A stretch of DNA of 64,000 bases from Candidatus Fermentibacteraceae bacterium (GCA_016744855.1 JADGDO010000003.1:186001-250000); one strand, 5' to 3'. Numbered from the stretch's first letter, positions 18,260 through 27,693 are shown. Numbers and translations: made by a program. Notes: a model not told the origin generated them from the letters alone.

Positions 18260-20044
18260 ATGAAGAAAATAATTGTCGGAATGGGAACCTGCGGTCTCTC
18301 CGCCGGCGCCCAGCCAGTGTATGACAAGCTTGAGGAATTGGCAGAAAAACACCCTGAAGCCTGTGTTCTTGATATCACCGGATGTATTGGAATGTGTTTC
18401 CGTGAACCACTTGTTGAAATACAGGATGATACCGGAAGAACCATTTATGGAGATGTATCGGAAACATCCGCTGAGGAAATATTCAATGAGCACATCCTGG
18501 GTGGCATCAAAGTAGATAACGATAATGTGATCTACGGAGTGAACAAAGATGGATCTACTTATGGATCAGAAGTATCTTTTCTCGATTTGCAGGAAAGAAT
18601 AGTTCTCAGAAATTGCGGAATCATCAACCCAGAATCAATAGATGACTATGAAGAAATTGGCGGAGGATACAAGGGGTTGAAAAAAGCTCTCACAGCAATG
18701 ACACCTGACGAAATCATTCAAACCATGAAAAGCTCCGGGCTTCGCGGACGTGGAGGAGCAGGCTTCCCAACAGGTCTGAAATGGTCATTCGCTGCTGCAA
18801 ACAAAGGTGACACAAAGTATGTTGTCTGCAATGCAGATGAGGGTGATCCCGGTGCATTCATGGATCGTTCTGTTCTTGAAGGAGATCCTCATGCGGTTCT
18901 TGAAGGCATGATCATCTGCGGAAAAGCTATCGGTGCAAGCTTCGGTTACATCTACTGCAGAGCAGAGTACCCTCTTGCAATTGAACGGCTTGAGAAAGCC
19001 ATTACTGCGGCAAAAGCAAAAGGCTATGTCGGAGAAAACATCTTCAATTCAGGATTTACATTCAACTTGAAAGTAAAACAGGGAGCAGGAGCATTCGTCT
19101 GTGGTGAGGAAACAGCTCTTTTTGCTTCTATCGAGGGTGAACGAGGAATGCCCCGTATTCGGCCCCCGTTCCCGGCAGAGAAAGGTCTCTGGCAAAAACC
19201 GACTAACAACAACAATGTCGAGACTTTTGCAAATGTTCCATGGATTATTGCAAACGGAGCTGAAGCTTACTCCTCAATCGGCACAGAAAAAAGCCCCGGA
19301 ACCAAGGTGTTTGCCCTAGCGGGTAAGGTTGCCAAGGGCGGTCTGGCTGAGGTTCCTATGGGAACGACTATTGAGCAACTTGTTTTCAATATCGGTGGCG
19401 GTATCAAAGACAACGGAGAATTTAAAGCAGTACAGATGGGTGGACCATCAGGTGGTTGCATTCCTGCCGATCAGAAGACAACACCGGTAGACTTCGAGTC
19501 TATTCCTGCCACAGGTGCTATTATGGGCTCCGGTGGAATGGTTGTAATGGATCAGGGAACATGCATGGTTGGAATTGCCCGGTTTTTCCTTGATTTTACT
19601 CAGAGTGAATCCTGTGGCAAGTGTACTTTTTGCAGAATTGGAACACTTCGAATGCTAGAAATCCTTGACCGGATTACAAGAGGAGAAGGTATTCCATCAG
19701 ACATAGAAAAGCTTCAAAAATTATCCATCCAGATAAAGGAAGCGAGTCTCTGCGGACTTGGTCAAACTGCACCCAACCCTGTTCAGACCACCATCAGATA
19801 CTATCTGAATGAATACAAAGCTCACATCGAGGATAAAAAATGCCCTGCCGGGGAATGCGAAGCTCTTGTTGACTTCGTAATTATCCCAGAGAAGTGTGTA
19901 GGATGCACACTTTGTGCCAGAAACTGCCCGGTGGATGCTATAGAAGGTAAAGTCAAGGAAATTCACATCATTGACCAGGAAAAATGCGTGAAGTGCGGCA
20001 AGTGCATAACCAGCTGCAACTTCAGTGCAGTAGTGAAACGGTAG
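18260..20044 (+). CDS. NuoF/HydB-like NADH-binding flavoprotein
   Basis: 594 residues. An N-terminal thioredoxin-like domain with Cys near 35, 42 and 46 precedes the NuoF core: FMN loop RGRGGAGFPTG (about 162), NADH loop GAGAFVCGEETAL (about 276), and the 4Fe-4S site SCGKCTFCRIGT (about 452). Two C-terminal ferredoxin motifs follow (CVGCTLCARNCP; CVKCGKCITSC). This is the subunit that holds the FMN used for bifurcation in HydABC and Stn enzymes. The next gene begins 7 nt later. Confidence 0.93.
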   Translation: MKKIIVGMGTCGLSAGAQPVYDKLEELAEKHPEACVLDITGCIGMCFREPLVEIQDDTGRTIYGDVSETSAEEIFNEHILGGIKVDNDNVIYGVNKDGSTYGSEVSFLDLQERIVLRNCGIINPESIDDYEEIGGGYKGLKKALTAMTPDEIIQTMKSSGLRGRGGAGFPTGLKWSFAAANKGDTKYVVCNADEGDPGAFMDRSVLEGDPHAVLEGMIICGKAIGASFGYIYCRAEYPLAIERLEKAITAAKAKGYVGENIFNSGFTFNLKVKQGAGAFVCGEETALFASIEGERGMPRIRPPFPAEKGLWQKPTNNNNVETFANVPWIIANGAEAYSSIGTEKSPGTKVFALAGKVAKGGLAEVPMGTTIEQLVFNIGGGIKDNGEFKAVQMGGPSGGCIPADQKTTPVDFESIPATGAIMGSGGMVVMDQGTCMVGIARFFLDFTQSESCGKCTFCRIGTLRMLEILDRITRGEGIPSDIEKLQKLSIQIKEASLCGLGQTAPNPVQTTIRYYLNEYKAHIEDKKCPAGECEALVDFVIIPEKCVGCTLCARNCPVDAIEGKVKEIHIIDQEKCVKCGKCITSCNFSAVVKR

Positions 20045-20051
20045 GGGCATC

Positions 20052-23000
20052 ATGGACATGATTAAACTGAAGATCAACGGACAGGAAATCGAATCTGCTC
20101 CGGGAAAAACCATTCTGGAAGTGGTGCGGGAAAATAACCTTGATGACATTCCTACACTCTGCCACTCTCCAGAACTAACACCTTACGGCTCATGTTTTGT
20201 TTGTGTCGTTGAGGTTAAAGGCAGGGGAAATTTAGTACCCTCATGTGCTACCCGTATTACTCCGGGGATGGAAGTAGTTACGCGCAACGAAAGAATCACC
20301 GACTCAAGAAAAACGGCTTTCGAGCTTCTTCTCTCAAACCACTATGCCGACTGCAGTAGCCCATGCATGGACGGATGTCCGGCAAATGTTGATGCACAGG
20401 GATACATTGCCTTCTCAGCAATGGGTGAACTTCAGAAAGCCATAGACCTTATTCGTGAGAAAAATCCTCTTCCAGCAGTCTGCGCAAGAGTATGCGTAAG
20501 AAAATGCGAAGATGTATGCCGCAGAATGGATGTTGACACCCCTGTGGCGATTAACAACATCAAGCGATACCTGTCTGATGCTGAAAATGCCTATGCAACC
20601 GAGCCAGAGTGCCTCCCTCCTACGGGAAAGACAGTTGGTATTGTAGGTGCAGGTCCAGCAGGTCTCACCGCTGCATGGTTCCTCGGGAAACAGGGAATTA
20701 AGCCAGTAATCTACGAGGCAATGGAACGCACCGGTGGAATGCTCCGCTACGGAATCCCAGAGTACAGACTTCCAGACGATGTAATGGACAAGGAAGTTGA
20801 GTACATCGAAAAAGTCGGGGCTGAGATTCACTGTGGAGTAAGAGTCGGAACTGATATCACACTGAATGAGTTAAAGAAGAAACATGACGCCCTGTTCCTT
20901 GCCGCCGGTGCCTGGACCGGTAAAGCAATGCGTGTCGAAGGTGAATTCGACACCGAAGGTGTTGTTACAGGAGCAGATTTCCTGCCGGAAAAAGTAGACA
21001 ACCCCCTGCCCCTGACCGGAACCATTGTTGTTGTGGGTGGCGGTAACACCGCCATGGATGCTGCAAGAACAGCATGGCGCTTGAATGCAGACAAGGTGAT
21101 TGTTCTTTACAGAAGAACCAAAGCTCAGATGCCTGCAGACAAAATGGAAATAGAAGACTGCATTGAAGAGGGCATCGAGATAATGGAACTTGCAGCACCT
21201 GTAGGTATCATTCGAGAGAATGGCAAGCTACAGGCCCTGAAATGCCAGAGAATGAAGCTCGGTGAGCCTGATGCTTCAGGAAGACGCAGACCAGTACCTC
21301 AGGAAGGTTCAGAATTCGAGCTTCCCTGTGACCTGATTATCTCAGCAATCGGCCAGAATACTATTCTGGAAGGTCTGACGGAGATAGAAACCGGTGAAGT
21401 CGAGCTCACCAGGTGGAATACTTATGTAATCAACACCAGAACAATGGAAACAAATGTAGAGGGTGTTTTTGCAGGAGGAGATGCTGCAGATGATGGTCCA
21501 ACGGTTGCTATTGATGCAATAAGGGATGGACAGAGAGCTGCTGATTCGATTCAGGCATGGCTTTCAAGCAAAAAAATCACCCCTGAACCATTTGCTGTTC
21601 ACAAGGAATTCTGGTCTAAGCCGGGTAAAAATGAACTCGGAGATATCAAAGAATCCACCAGACACGAACTCCAGACGATAGAAGTAGATGAACGCCGAAA
21701 CAGCTTTGCAGAAGTCGCAACGGGATTTGATACCGAAGATAACGAGCATGAAACAGAGAGATGCCTTTCATGCGGTTGCGTACGCTTCGACGACTGCGAT
21801 CTCAGATTGTATGGTGAAGAGTACGGTGTGGACATGGATGAGTTCAAGGGTCACGTGCGTAAACACAAGGTTGATGAAAGACATCCCTACATCGTTTACG
21901 ATCCAAACAAATGTGTTCTCTGCTCTAGGTGTGTAAGAACATGCGCCAGAGTTCTTCCCATACCTGCTCTTGGTCTTGTGGGCCGTGGTTTCAAAACCGA
22001 GATGCGCCCTGCAATGAATGACCCACTGGTAGAGACAAGCTGTATAAGCTGTGGTAACTGTGTTGACTCATGCCCCACAGGCGCTCTCACAATGAAATAC
22101 CCCTTTAATGGTAGAGCCTGCCTGGAAACTGAGGACATCAGCACTCACTGCGGTTTCTGTTCCATCGGCTGTGAAATAGTAGTAAGAAGCTTTGGTGATC
22201 AGCGCTACTTCATAAAATCAAGCGGAAAACCAGGGGACTACCTTTGCCGTTATGGTAGATTCGGTAATGAACTGTTCATCAAACAGGGCAGAATGAAAAA
22301 CTTTGTTATGAGAGATGGCGGTTCATACAAGGCTGTTCAGCAAACTCTTGCAAACGAAGCAATCGTAGCAAAGATGAAGAAAGCAGCAGAGCAGTATGGT
22401 GCAGATAAGGTTGCAGTATTCATTTCCCCTGAACTTACCAATGAAGAGTTCTATCTTGCCTCTTCCATAGCGAGAGAAGGTATTGGCACCAATAATATCG
22501 GTTCACTAGCAATCCTCAGTGGAGGTGGCCGCTCAGGTGTACTGGATAGATCTTTCGGCTTTACAGCATCCACTTCCGATAAGGAATGCCTTACAACAGC
22601 CGACCTGATCATCTGCAACAACACAGCTCTCGAAGGTGATCATCTCATCCTCGCAGTTGATGTTATTCAGAAGGTTAAAGACGGAGCAAAATTGATAGTT
22701 GCCAACTCTACCCTTGCCAACTCAGATCAGCACCTTGCCTCTCTGGCAGTTGATCCGATGCGTGGAAGGGCATCTTACTTCTGGAATGCAGTAATGCAGG
22801 AACTGATGGACAAGGGCGTTATTAGCCCAGATAACCTGCCAGGAAAAGATAAATTCCTGGAAGGCAGAAATACTTCCAGCGAAGTATCAGCTGCTAAATC
22901 GGGAGTAGAGTTAGAAGACATCCAGCAGGCCGCCCAGCTTATTATGGAAGCCGGAAACGTTGTCTTTATTCACAGTCCGGACAGACCGCAGGATGCAGCC

Positions 23001-23717
23001 CCAGAGGATATCGAGATATTCGCAGATCTTGCGTTAATGATGAAAGATTCTGGAAAACACTCTGACATTCTTCTTCCAAGACTTATTGCAAACAGTGCAG
23101 GTCTTGAGGTAATGGGTGCTGATCCTGCCTTCACAGCCGGGCGTGTACCTGTAGGAGAAAACTGTCTTCCAGGAGCAAAGACCAGCCGTGAACTCAGAGC
23201 TTTTCTTGAAGAAGGAGAACTTAGAGCCGCATTCATTATTGGAGAAAACCCACTCGACTTCAGTCGAACGGGATCATGGTTCCAGAACTGCGAGTTCATC
23301 GCAGCAATGGACTGGACAGACACCGAAACAACAATGGCTGCTGATGTTACGCTGCCCGGTTCAACCTATCTTGAAACCCCTGGAACCAGATGTAATTACG
23401 AAGGCAACCTGATCTGCTTCAACGGTGCTGTTACTCCTGCGTCGGGTAAAACCGGAAGAGAAGTTCTTGAGTGCTTAGCAAAAGCCTTCGGTCTTACTCT
23501 TAATGATTCTCCAGATGAACTGGTCCGAGAGAAACTTGGAGATATGGTTCGTTTCTACTGGAACACAGGAGAAGAACGAAACTGGGATGGCACGGGTGCT
23601 CTTGTGCCGATAACTCTCGGTACAAAGGCTTCTTCAATACAACCCCCAATGACGCACAGTCAGCAGTATCGCAAAGATATCATGGAGGTTGGAACGGAAA
23701 GGTTCCGGGTACTCTAA
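20052..23717 (+). CDS. NuoG–GltD–ferredoxin–formate-dehydrogenase-like fusion (StnC-like)
   Basis: 1,221 residues. Order: NuoG-type 2Fe-2S domain (Cys 37, 48, 51, 65); GltD/NfnB-like part with Cys-rich start (about 100-165), FAD motif VGAGPAGL (about 197), NADP motif VGGGNTAMD (about 327) and closing FAD motif (about 471). Then ferredoxin motifs CVLCSRC (about 621) and CISCGNC (about 664), a 4Fe-4S site CGFCSIGC (about 700) and a formate-dehydrogenase/NuoG-like domain to the end. The place of the Mo-binding Cys or Sec (about 814-826, NNIGSLAILSGGG) has Ser/Gly, so that domain should be non-catalytic. With the NuoE and NuoF partners this fits an Stn-type NADH/ferredoxin/NADP transhydrogenase; assignment by architecture, not proven. 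Confidence 0.88.
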   Translation: MDMIKLKINGQEIESAPGKTILEVVRENNLDDIPTLCHSPELTPYGSCFVCVVEVKGRGNLVPSCATRITPGMEVVTRNERITDSRKTAFELLLSNHYADCSSPCMDGCPANVDAQGYIAFSAMGELQKAIDLIREKNPLPAVCARVCVRKCEDVCRRMDVDTPVAINNIKRYLSDAENAYATEPECLPPTGKTVGIVGAGPAGLTAAWFLGKQGIKPVIYEAMERTGGMLRYGIPEYRLPDDVMDKEVEYIEKVGAEIHCGVRVGTDITLNELKKKHDALFLAAGAWTGKAMRVEGEFDTEGVVTGADFLPEKVDNPLPLTGTIVVVGGGNTAMDAARTAWRLNADKVIVLYRRTKAQMPADKMEIEDCIEEGIEIMELAAPVGIIRENGKLQALKCQRMKLGEPDASGRRRPVPQEGSEFELPCDLIISAIGQNTILEGLTEIETGEVELTRWNTYVINTRTMETNVEGVFAGGDAADDGPTVAIDAIRDGQRAADSIQAWLSSKKITPEPFAVHKEFWSKPGKNELGDIKESTRHELQTIEVDERRNSFAEVATGFDTEDNEHETERCLSCGCVRFDDCDLRLYGEEYGVDMDEFKGHVRKHKVDERHPYIVYDPNKCVLCSRCVRTCARVLPIPALGLVGRGFKTEMRPAMNDPLVETSCISCGNCVDSCPTGALTMKYPFNGRACLETEDISTHCGFCSIGCEIVVRSFGDQRYFIKSSGKPGDYLCRYGRFGNELFIKQGRMKNFVMRDGGSYKAVQQTLANEAIVAKMKKAAEQYGADKVAVFISPELTNEEFYLASSIAREGIGTNNIGSLAILSGGGRSGVLDRSFGFTASTSDKECLTTADLIICNNTALEGDHLILAVDVIQKVKDGAKLIVANSTLANSDQHLASLAVDPMRGRASYFWNAVMQELMDKGVISPDNLPGKDKFLEGRNTSSEVSAAKSGVELEDIQQAAQLIMEAGNVVFIHSPDRPQDAAPEDIEIFADLALMMKDSGKHSDILLPRLIANSAGLEVMGADPAFTAGRVPVGENCLPGAKTSRELRAFLEEGELRAAFIIGENPLDFSRTGSWFQNCEFIAAMDWTDTETTMAADVTLPGSTYLETPGTRCNYEGNLICFNGAVTPASGKTGREVLECLAKAFGLTLNDSPDELVREKLGDMVRFYWNTGEERNWDGTGALVPITLGTKASSIQPPMTHSQQYRKDIMEVGTERFRVL

Positions 23718-23722
23718 AAGAA
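23686..23722 (+). repeat. 37-bp imperfect direct repeat, copy 1 (tail of StnC-like gene)
   Basis: Covers the last codons and stop of the fusion gene. It matches 24512-24548 at 32 of 37 positions, including 15 identical bases (GGTTCCGGGTACTCT). The two copies flank the satD segment. Confidence 0.7.
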
Positions 23723-23734
23723 CCGACAAACTCG

Positions 23735-23764
23735 ATCAGCGCCCACCAGACGGGGGGCGCTGAT
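23735..23764 (+). terminator. Terminator-like hairpin after the StnC-like gene
   Basis: ATCAGCGCCC pairs with GGGCGCTGAT in a 10-bp stem starting 17 bp after the stop. The following bases are only moderately T-rich. It may also serve the convergent satD remnant. Confidence 0.55.
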
Positions 23765-23775
23765 TCATCTAATGA

Positions 23776-24305
23776 TTACACCATCAGCCACTTCACTGCA
23801 ATTGTCTCAATTGGAGATTCTCGAAGCAATCTGGTCTGTATCCCAATCCTGTTTTTCTTCCAGTATTCATTTGAATCAGCAATAAGAGTTAGAGAATTAT
23901 TCACGAGTTCCGGCAAGGATTTTCTAACCCGGAAACAACAAAAACTGAAGTAGATTTCTTCATAGCTTTCAGCGCATCCCTAGCCAAATAGAACGCTTCA
24001 CCATCCATTCCAATAGCAGTAGCCTTCATCATTTCAGTCGAAATCGACCCAACTGCAATTGATATTCTCAACTTGCTTGGGAAAACACTTTCCTTAATGC
24101 TCCATAAATCAGAAAAAAGATTATCTGATTTGCTTTGAACAGCCTGAAACTCGTCTCCAAGTGTGATTGTATATGGAGAAAAAACCGAATCAGAAGTACT
24201 GTTCACCTCTTCGAGAACCGTCCGCAAACGCTTTTGGAGATCCATTCGGTTCTCAACAGTCCGAGAGCCTACAATATCTACAATAACAACTATCCACTTT
24301 TTCAT
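23776..24305 (-). pseudogene. satD: SatD family protein, frameshifted near the 3' end
   Basis: The ATG at 24305 opens a SatD-like protein (IVDIVGSR near the start, TITLGDEFQ, IGMDGEAFYLARDAL). It runs to a stop at 23901, giving 134 residues, shorter than the family usually is. A second frame continues from about 23915 to a TAA at 23776 with about 44 sensible residues (LPELVNNSLTLIADSNEYW, then RIGIQTRLLRE), like the usual SatD tail. A single-base indel near 23910-23930 would join them. It is either a decayed gene or a sequence error. SatD's role is poorly known. No clear Shine-Dalgarno was found. Confidence 0.6.
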
Positions 24306-24336
24306 AAAGCAAACATCAGCAAACACTATGCCATGT

Positions 24337-24409
24337 CAAGCATATCGCTTCTCTTTCTCTAATTTGAAGCATATTGCTTCACTTTGCAGATATTGAAGTA
24401 TTTTGCTTC
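24337..24409. promoter_or_regulatory. Three palindromic operator-like sites at an exact 29-bp period
   Basis: Copies begin at 24337 (CAAGCATATCGCTTCTCTTT), 24366 (GAAGCATATTGCTTCACTTT) and 24395 (GAAGTATTTTGCTTCACTTA). The cores are palindromes of the type GAAGCA-N3-TGCTTC, centred at 24344, 24373 and 24402. They lie just upstream of satD on the minus strand, where an autoregulator or repressor array would sit. Three copies of about 20 conserved bases are too few and too short for a CRISPR. Confidence 0.55.
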
Positions 24410-24511
24410 ACTTACTTCCGATCGCATAGCAATCGAGCTTACCGGTAGAAACTGATCTGTATTCAGAATAACAAATATAGCTCGATACATCAGAACAGAA
24501 TTCCAATTGAA

Positions 24512-24548
24512 AGGTCGGAGCAGAACGGTTCCGGGTACTCTATAAGAA
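24512..24548 (+). repeat. 37-bp imperfect direct repeat, copy 2
   Basis: Partner of 23686-23722. Read in the same frame it still spells VGAERFRVL, against VGTERFRVL at the end of the StnC-like protein, but no open frame leads into it. It looks like a vestige of a duplicated gene end. Confidence 0.65.
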
Positions 24549-24681
24549 GATAATGTATGAGTGAAGCGTTCACTTATTTGTGAGTGATTTTGCATCATTA
24601 AAAAGGAGGGTTGACTCGGATAAAGCTTTTTATCTAATTATCTGAGAAGGAGTTCAATTTACGGAGAAGGGATGGCTAAGA

Positions 24682-27675
24682 ATGAAAGACAGGAAACTTG
24701 ATAGCATCATTGAAAAAAGAGGAGAAGAATCTATACCCTTTCATTCCCTGATGTCACGCAGAATTACAAACATTCTGCTGGTCTCAAGCCTTTATGATTC
24801 TTTCACCCTGCAGGAGGACGGGAACTTTACAGAAGTACTCTTCTCGGAGTATCTGGATCTTAATCTAAGATACGCTCCGAGGATTGTAAGGGTTTCCACA
24901 GGGAAGGAAGCATTGCTTCTTCTGGAAAAAGAAAGCTTTGATCTGGTTATTTCCATGTTGAGTATAGGCACAATGCAGTGTGATGAGCTTGGGAAAGCAA
25001 TAAATGAGCGCTTTCCTGATCTCTTTTTTGTGATTCTCGCATACAGTCAGCGTGATCTTAAAATACTCTCAGACAATCGCACAGAAGATTTCAGGCATCA
25101 ATCCTTTGTTTGGCAGGGTGATGTACGCCTGTTCATGGCAATAATCAAGTCGGTAGAGGATCGATTGAATGCAGAGAAAGATACACGTATTGCCGGAGTA
25201 AAATGCATAATTCTTGTTGAAGACTCTCTTAGATTCTACTCATCTTACCTCCCAATGCTATACTCAGAGCTTATGAAACAAACTCAGCTACTAATGACTG
25301 AGGGTGTAAACCAGATGCAGAAGTTAATGCGGATGAGGGCCAGACCAAAAATTCTTCATGCGAAGAATTATGAGGATGCAGTTTCTCTCTATAAATCTTT
25401 CAAAAACAATATTCTGGGAGTTATTCTGGATGTAGGGTTTAAAAGAAACGGTGAGGAGCACCCTGAGGCTGGCTTTGAATTCGCCAGGGAGATAAGAGAA
25501 CAAGACACTGAATGCGTAATTCTGTTCCAATCGTCTGAAGAGTCCGACAGAGCGGAAGCACTAAATCTCGGATGTGCATTCATAAACAAGAATTCAGCAA
25601 CTCTTCTTGCGGATGTTCGAGGGTTTATGGAAGATTATCTGGGTTTTGGTGATTTCATTTTCAGAAGCCCGAGTGGTGTTGAAATAGCAAGAGCAAGTGA
25701 TTTAAGAGAGTTAAAGAGAGAACTGAGGATGGTTTCTGATGAAAGCATCTATTTCCATGCTAAGAAAAACCACTTCTCCACCTGGCTCATGGCCAGAACA
25801 GAATCTCATCTGGCTCAAACTCTGCGGCTACAGGATGCAGATGATTTTGAGAGCGTCACAAGCCTTAGAGAATATCTGATTTCTTCACTGAAACTCTGGA
25901 TGGACAGATCTAAAGCTGGGCAGATCGAAGACTTCTCCGCCGAAACATTTGATTACGATTCAGAATTTGTAAAAATTGGTTCAGGCTCTCTGGGAGGCAA
26001 AGGAAGAGGATTGGCCTTGTTTCATTCCCTCCTGAATACCTACAACATTGGGGACCACTTTCCGAATGTTGATATTCTGGTTCCACACACAGTAGTACTT
26101 GCTACCGGTGTTTTTGACAGCTTCATGGATACTGGAGAGCTGAGAGATATTATTTTCAAGCCGGAAACGAGAGACTCGCAAGAAGAAACTGACTTGGATA
26201 AGTTTGTAGTAAAAACTTTTCTCAAAACGCCTTTACCGGAGAAGGCAATAGAAATGCTTCTATCCTTCCTCCACAAAGTTGATTATCCGATTGCAGTCAG
26301 GTCATCCAGCCTCCTTGAAGACAGTCCGGCATATCCTTTTGCTGGGATATACAGCACCTATATGCTTCCAAACAACAACAAAGATATCAACGTTCGCCTC
26401 GAGCAACTTCTGGAGGCTGTTAAGCTGGTCTATGCATCAGTCTATTTCAAGGAGTCTAAAGCCTACATCGAAGCTACTCCGAACAGACTGGAAGAGGAAA
26501 AGATGGCAGTAGTTATTCAGCAGATTGTTGGTGCAAGGCATGGATCAAACGTCTATCCAAATTTTGCAGGAGTTGCAAAATCATTTAACTACTATCCACT
26601 TGAAGGCATGAAAGAGGAAGACGGTGTTGTTTCAGTAGCTCTCGGACTGGGCGGTACAGTTGTGGATGGTGGCAAATGCGTACGGTTTTCACCGGAGACT
26701 CCGAGAAAGTTGTATCAATTCTCATCCACAGAGCAGTTCCTGAAGAATTCCCAACGGAAGTTCCTTGCTATTGATATGGGAGTAGAAAATGGCCTCAGCT
26801 CTAATGAAGCCGGAGCAGATCTACATCTTGTTTCACTTGACCTGGAGAAAGCTCAGGAGGACGGAACATTGCCTGCTGTCGGATCTGTCTATTCGCCAGA
26901 AAACGATACGATTATTGATGGAACATTCAGACCCGGAGTAAAACTTGTTACGATGGCAGGGGTCTTGAAGGGAGATTTCTTCCCCCTTGCACCTATCTTA
27001 AAACACTTGTTGAAGATAGGAAAAATAGCTTTCTCATCCGATGTGGAAATTGAATTTGCTACAATCCTTGGAAGTAAAGTGAAAAAAGAGAGAAGCAAGT
27101 TTGGCTTTCTCCAGATAAGACCTATGGTGTGCGGTACAAAAGCTCATTCAGAATTGGATGACATTGATGAAACCAATGCTATCTGCATATCTCACAATGT
27201 TCTTGGCTTTGGGTACATGAAAGAGATCAGTGACATTATCTATGTTCCGGCAAAGGACTTTAATCGAAGCGACACGAACAAAGTCGCCATGCAAATAGAA
27301 AAAGTAAACAGTCAGTTGAAACAAGAAAACAGAAACTCACTTCTAATTGGACCCGGAAGATGGGGCAGTTCAGATCCCTGGCTTGGAATACCAGTCAAAT
27401 GGAATCAAATCTCGTCAGTTAAATGCTTCATTGAAATACCCTTCCCGGACATGGATGTGAATCAGTCCCAGGGAACCCACTTCTTTCAAAACATCACCTC
27501 TCTCGGCCTTGGATACTTCACCCAGACCAGAGCCCGGACTGACTTCCTGGACACCAGTTTTCTGGAAAACCATAAGAACAAAACAGATTATGGCTTAGTC
27601 AAACACATCAGATTGGAAAAGCCCCTGGAGATACTCATCAATTCCAGGAAGAAAAAAGGAGTTATCAGACCCTAA
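24682..27675 (+). CDS. Receiver-domain protein fused to PEP-synthase-like ATP-grasp domain (second full copy)
   Basis: 997 residues, same architecture as the protein at 3706. Degenerate receiver at about 30-160; second receiver at about 176-320 (acidic residues in ILVEDS, acceptor Asp near 251 in VILDV, Lys near 304). PPDK_N domain: GGKGRGL at 438-444, AVRSSSLLED near 538, LQIRP near 811. C-terminal module: GPGRWGSSD at 890 and GTHFF with His 933. No swivel phosphohistidine domain and no PEP barrel. The acidic pair is ED rather than DD, so phosphorylation may differ from the paralog. It sits downstream of the Stn-like set on the same strand but is separated by the satD segment. Confidence 0.8.
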   Translation: MKDRKLDSIIEKRGEESIPFHSLMSRRITNILLVSSLYDSFTLQEDGNFTEVLFSEYLDLNLRYAPRIVRVSTGKEALLLLEKESFDLVISMLSIGTMQCDELGKAINERFPDLFFVILAYSQRDLKILSDNRTEDFRHQSFVWQGDVRLFMAIIKSVEDRLNAEKDTRIAGVKCIILVEDSLRFYSSYLPMLYSELMKQTQLLMTEGVNQMQKLMRMRARPKILHAKNYEDAVSLYKSFKNNILGVILDVGFKRNGEEHPEAGFEFAREIREQDTECVILFQSSEESDRAEALNLGCAFINKNSATLLADVRGFMEDYLGFGDFIFRSPSGVEIARASDLRELKRELRMVSDESIYFHAKKNHFSTWLMARTESHLAQTLRLQDADDFESVTSLREYLISSLKLWMDRSKAGQIEDFSAETFDYDSEFVKIGSGSLGGKGRGLALFHSLLNTYNIGDHFPNVDILVPHTVVLATGVFDSFMDTGELRDIIFKPETRDSQEETDLDKFVVKTFLKTPLPEKAIEMLLSFLHKVDYPIAVRSSSLLEDSPAYPFAGIYSTYMLPNNNKDINVRLEQLLEAVKLVYASVYFKESKAYIEATPNRLEEEKMAVVIQQIVGARHGSNVYPNFAGVAKSFNYYPLEGMKEEDGVVSVALGLGGTVVDGGKCVRFSPETPRKLYQFSSTEQFLKNSQRKFLAIDMGVENGLSSNEAGADLHLVSLDLEKAQEDGTLPAVGSVYSPENDTIIDGTFRPGVKLVTMAGVLKGDFFPLAPILKHLLKIGKIAFSSDVEIEFATILGSKVKKERSKFGFLQIRPMVCGTKAHSELDDIDETNAICISHNVLGFGYMKEISDIIYVPAKDFNRSDTNKVAMQIEKVNSQLKQENRNSLLIGPGRWGSSDPWLGIPVKWNQISSVKCFIEIPFPDMDVNQSQGTHFFQNITSLGLGYFTQTRARTDFLDTSFLENHKNKTDYGLVKHIRLEKPLEILINSRKKKGVIRP

Positions 27676-27693
27676 TAAACGAGAAACGCTAAT

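Larger units (their letters stand above)
24306..24681. other. Intergenic region upstream of satD and the third PPDK_N gene
   Basis: 376 bp. It contains the 29-bp-period palindrome array (24337-24409), the second copy of the gene-tail repeat (24512-24548), a TTGACT box at 24611-24616 with no good -10 partner, and GGAGAAGGG ahead of the ATG at 24682. No gene is supported. Confidence 0.6.

Noticed and set aside
22440-22560. Selenocysteine codon at the formate-dehydrogenase active site
   Set aside because: No in-frame TGA; the aligned position is Ser/Gly, so the protein is not a selenoprotein.
17717-23717. An [FeFe]-hydrogenase operon
   Set aside because: NuoE- and NuoF-like subunits fit HydBC, but the third protein has no H-cluster motifs (TSCCP, ECPGGC); it carries GltD and formate-dehydrogenase-like domains.
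24337-24423. CRISPR array suggested by 29-bp periodicity
   Set aside because: Only the first 20 bases of each period are conserved, the gap is 9 bp rather than a spacer, there are three copies and no cas gene.
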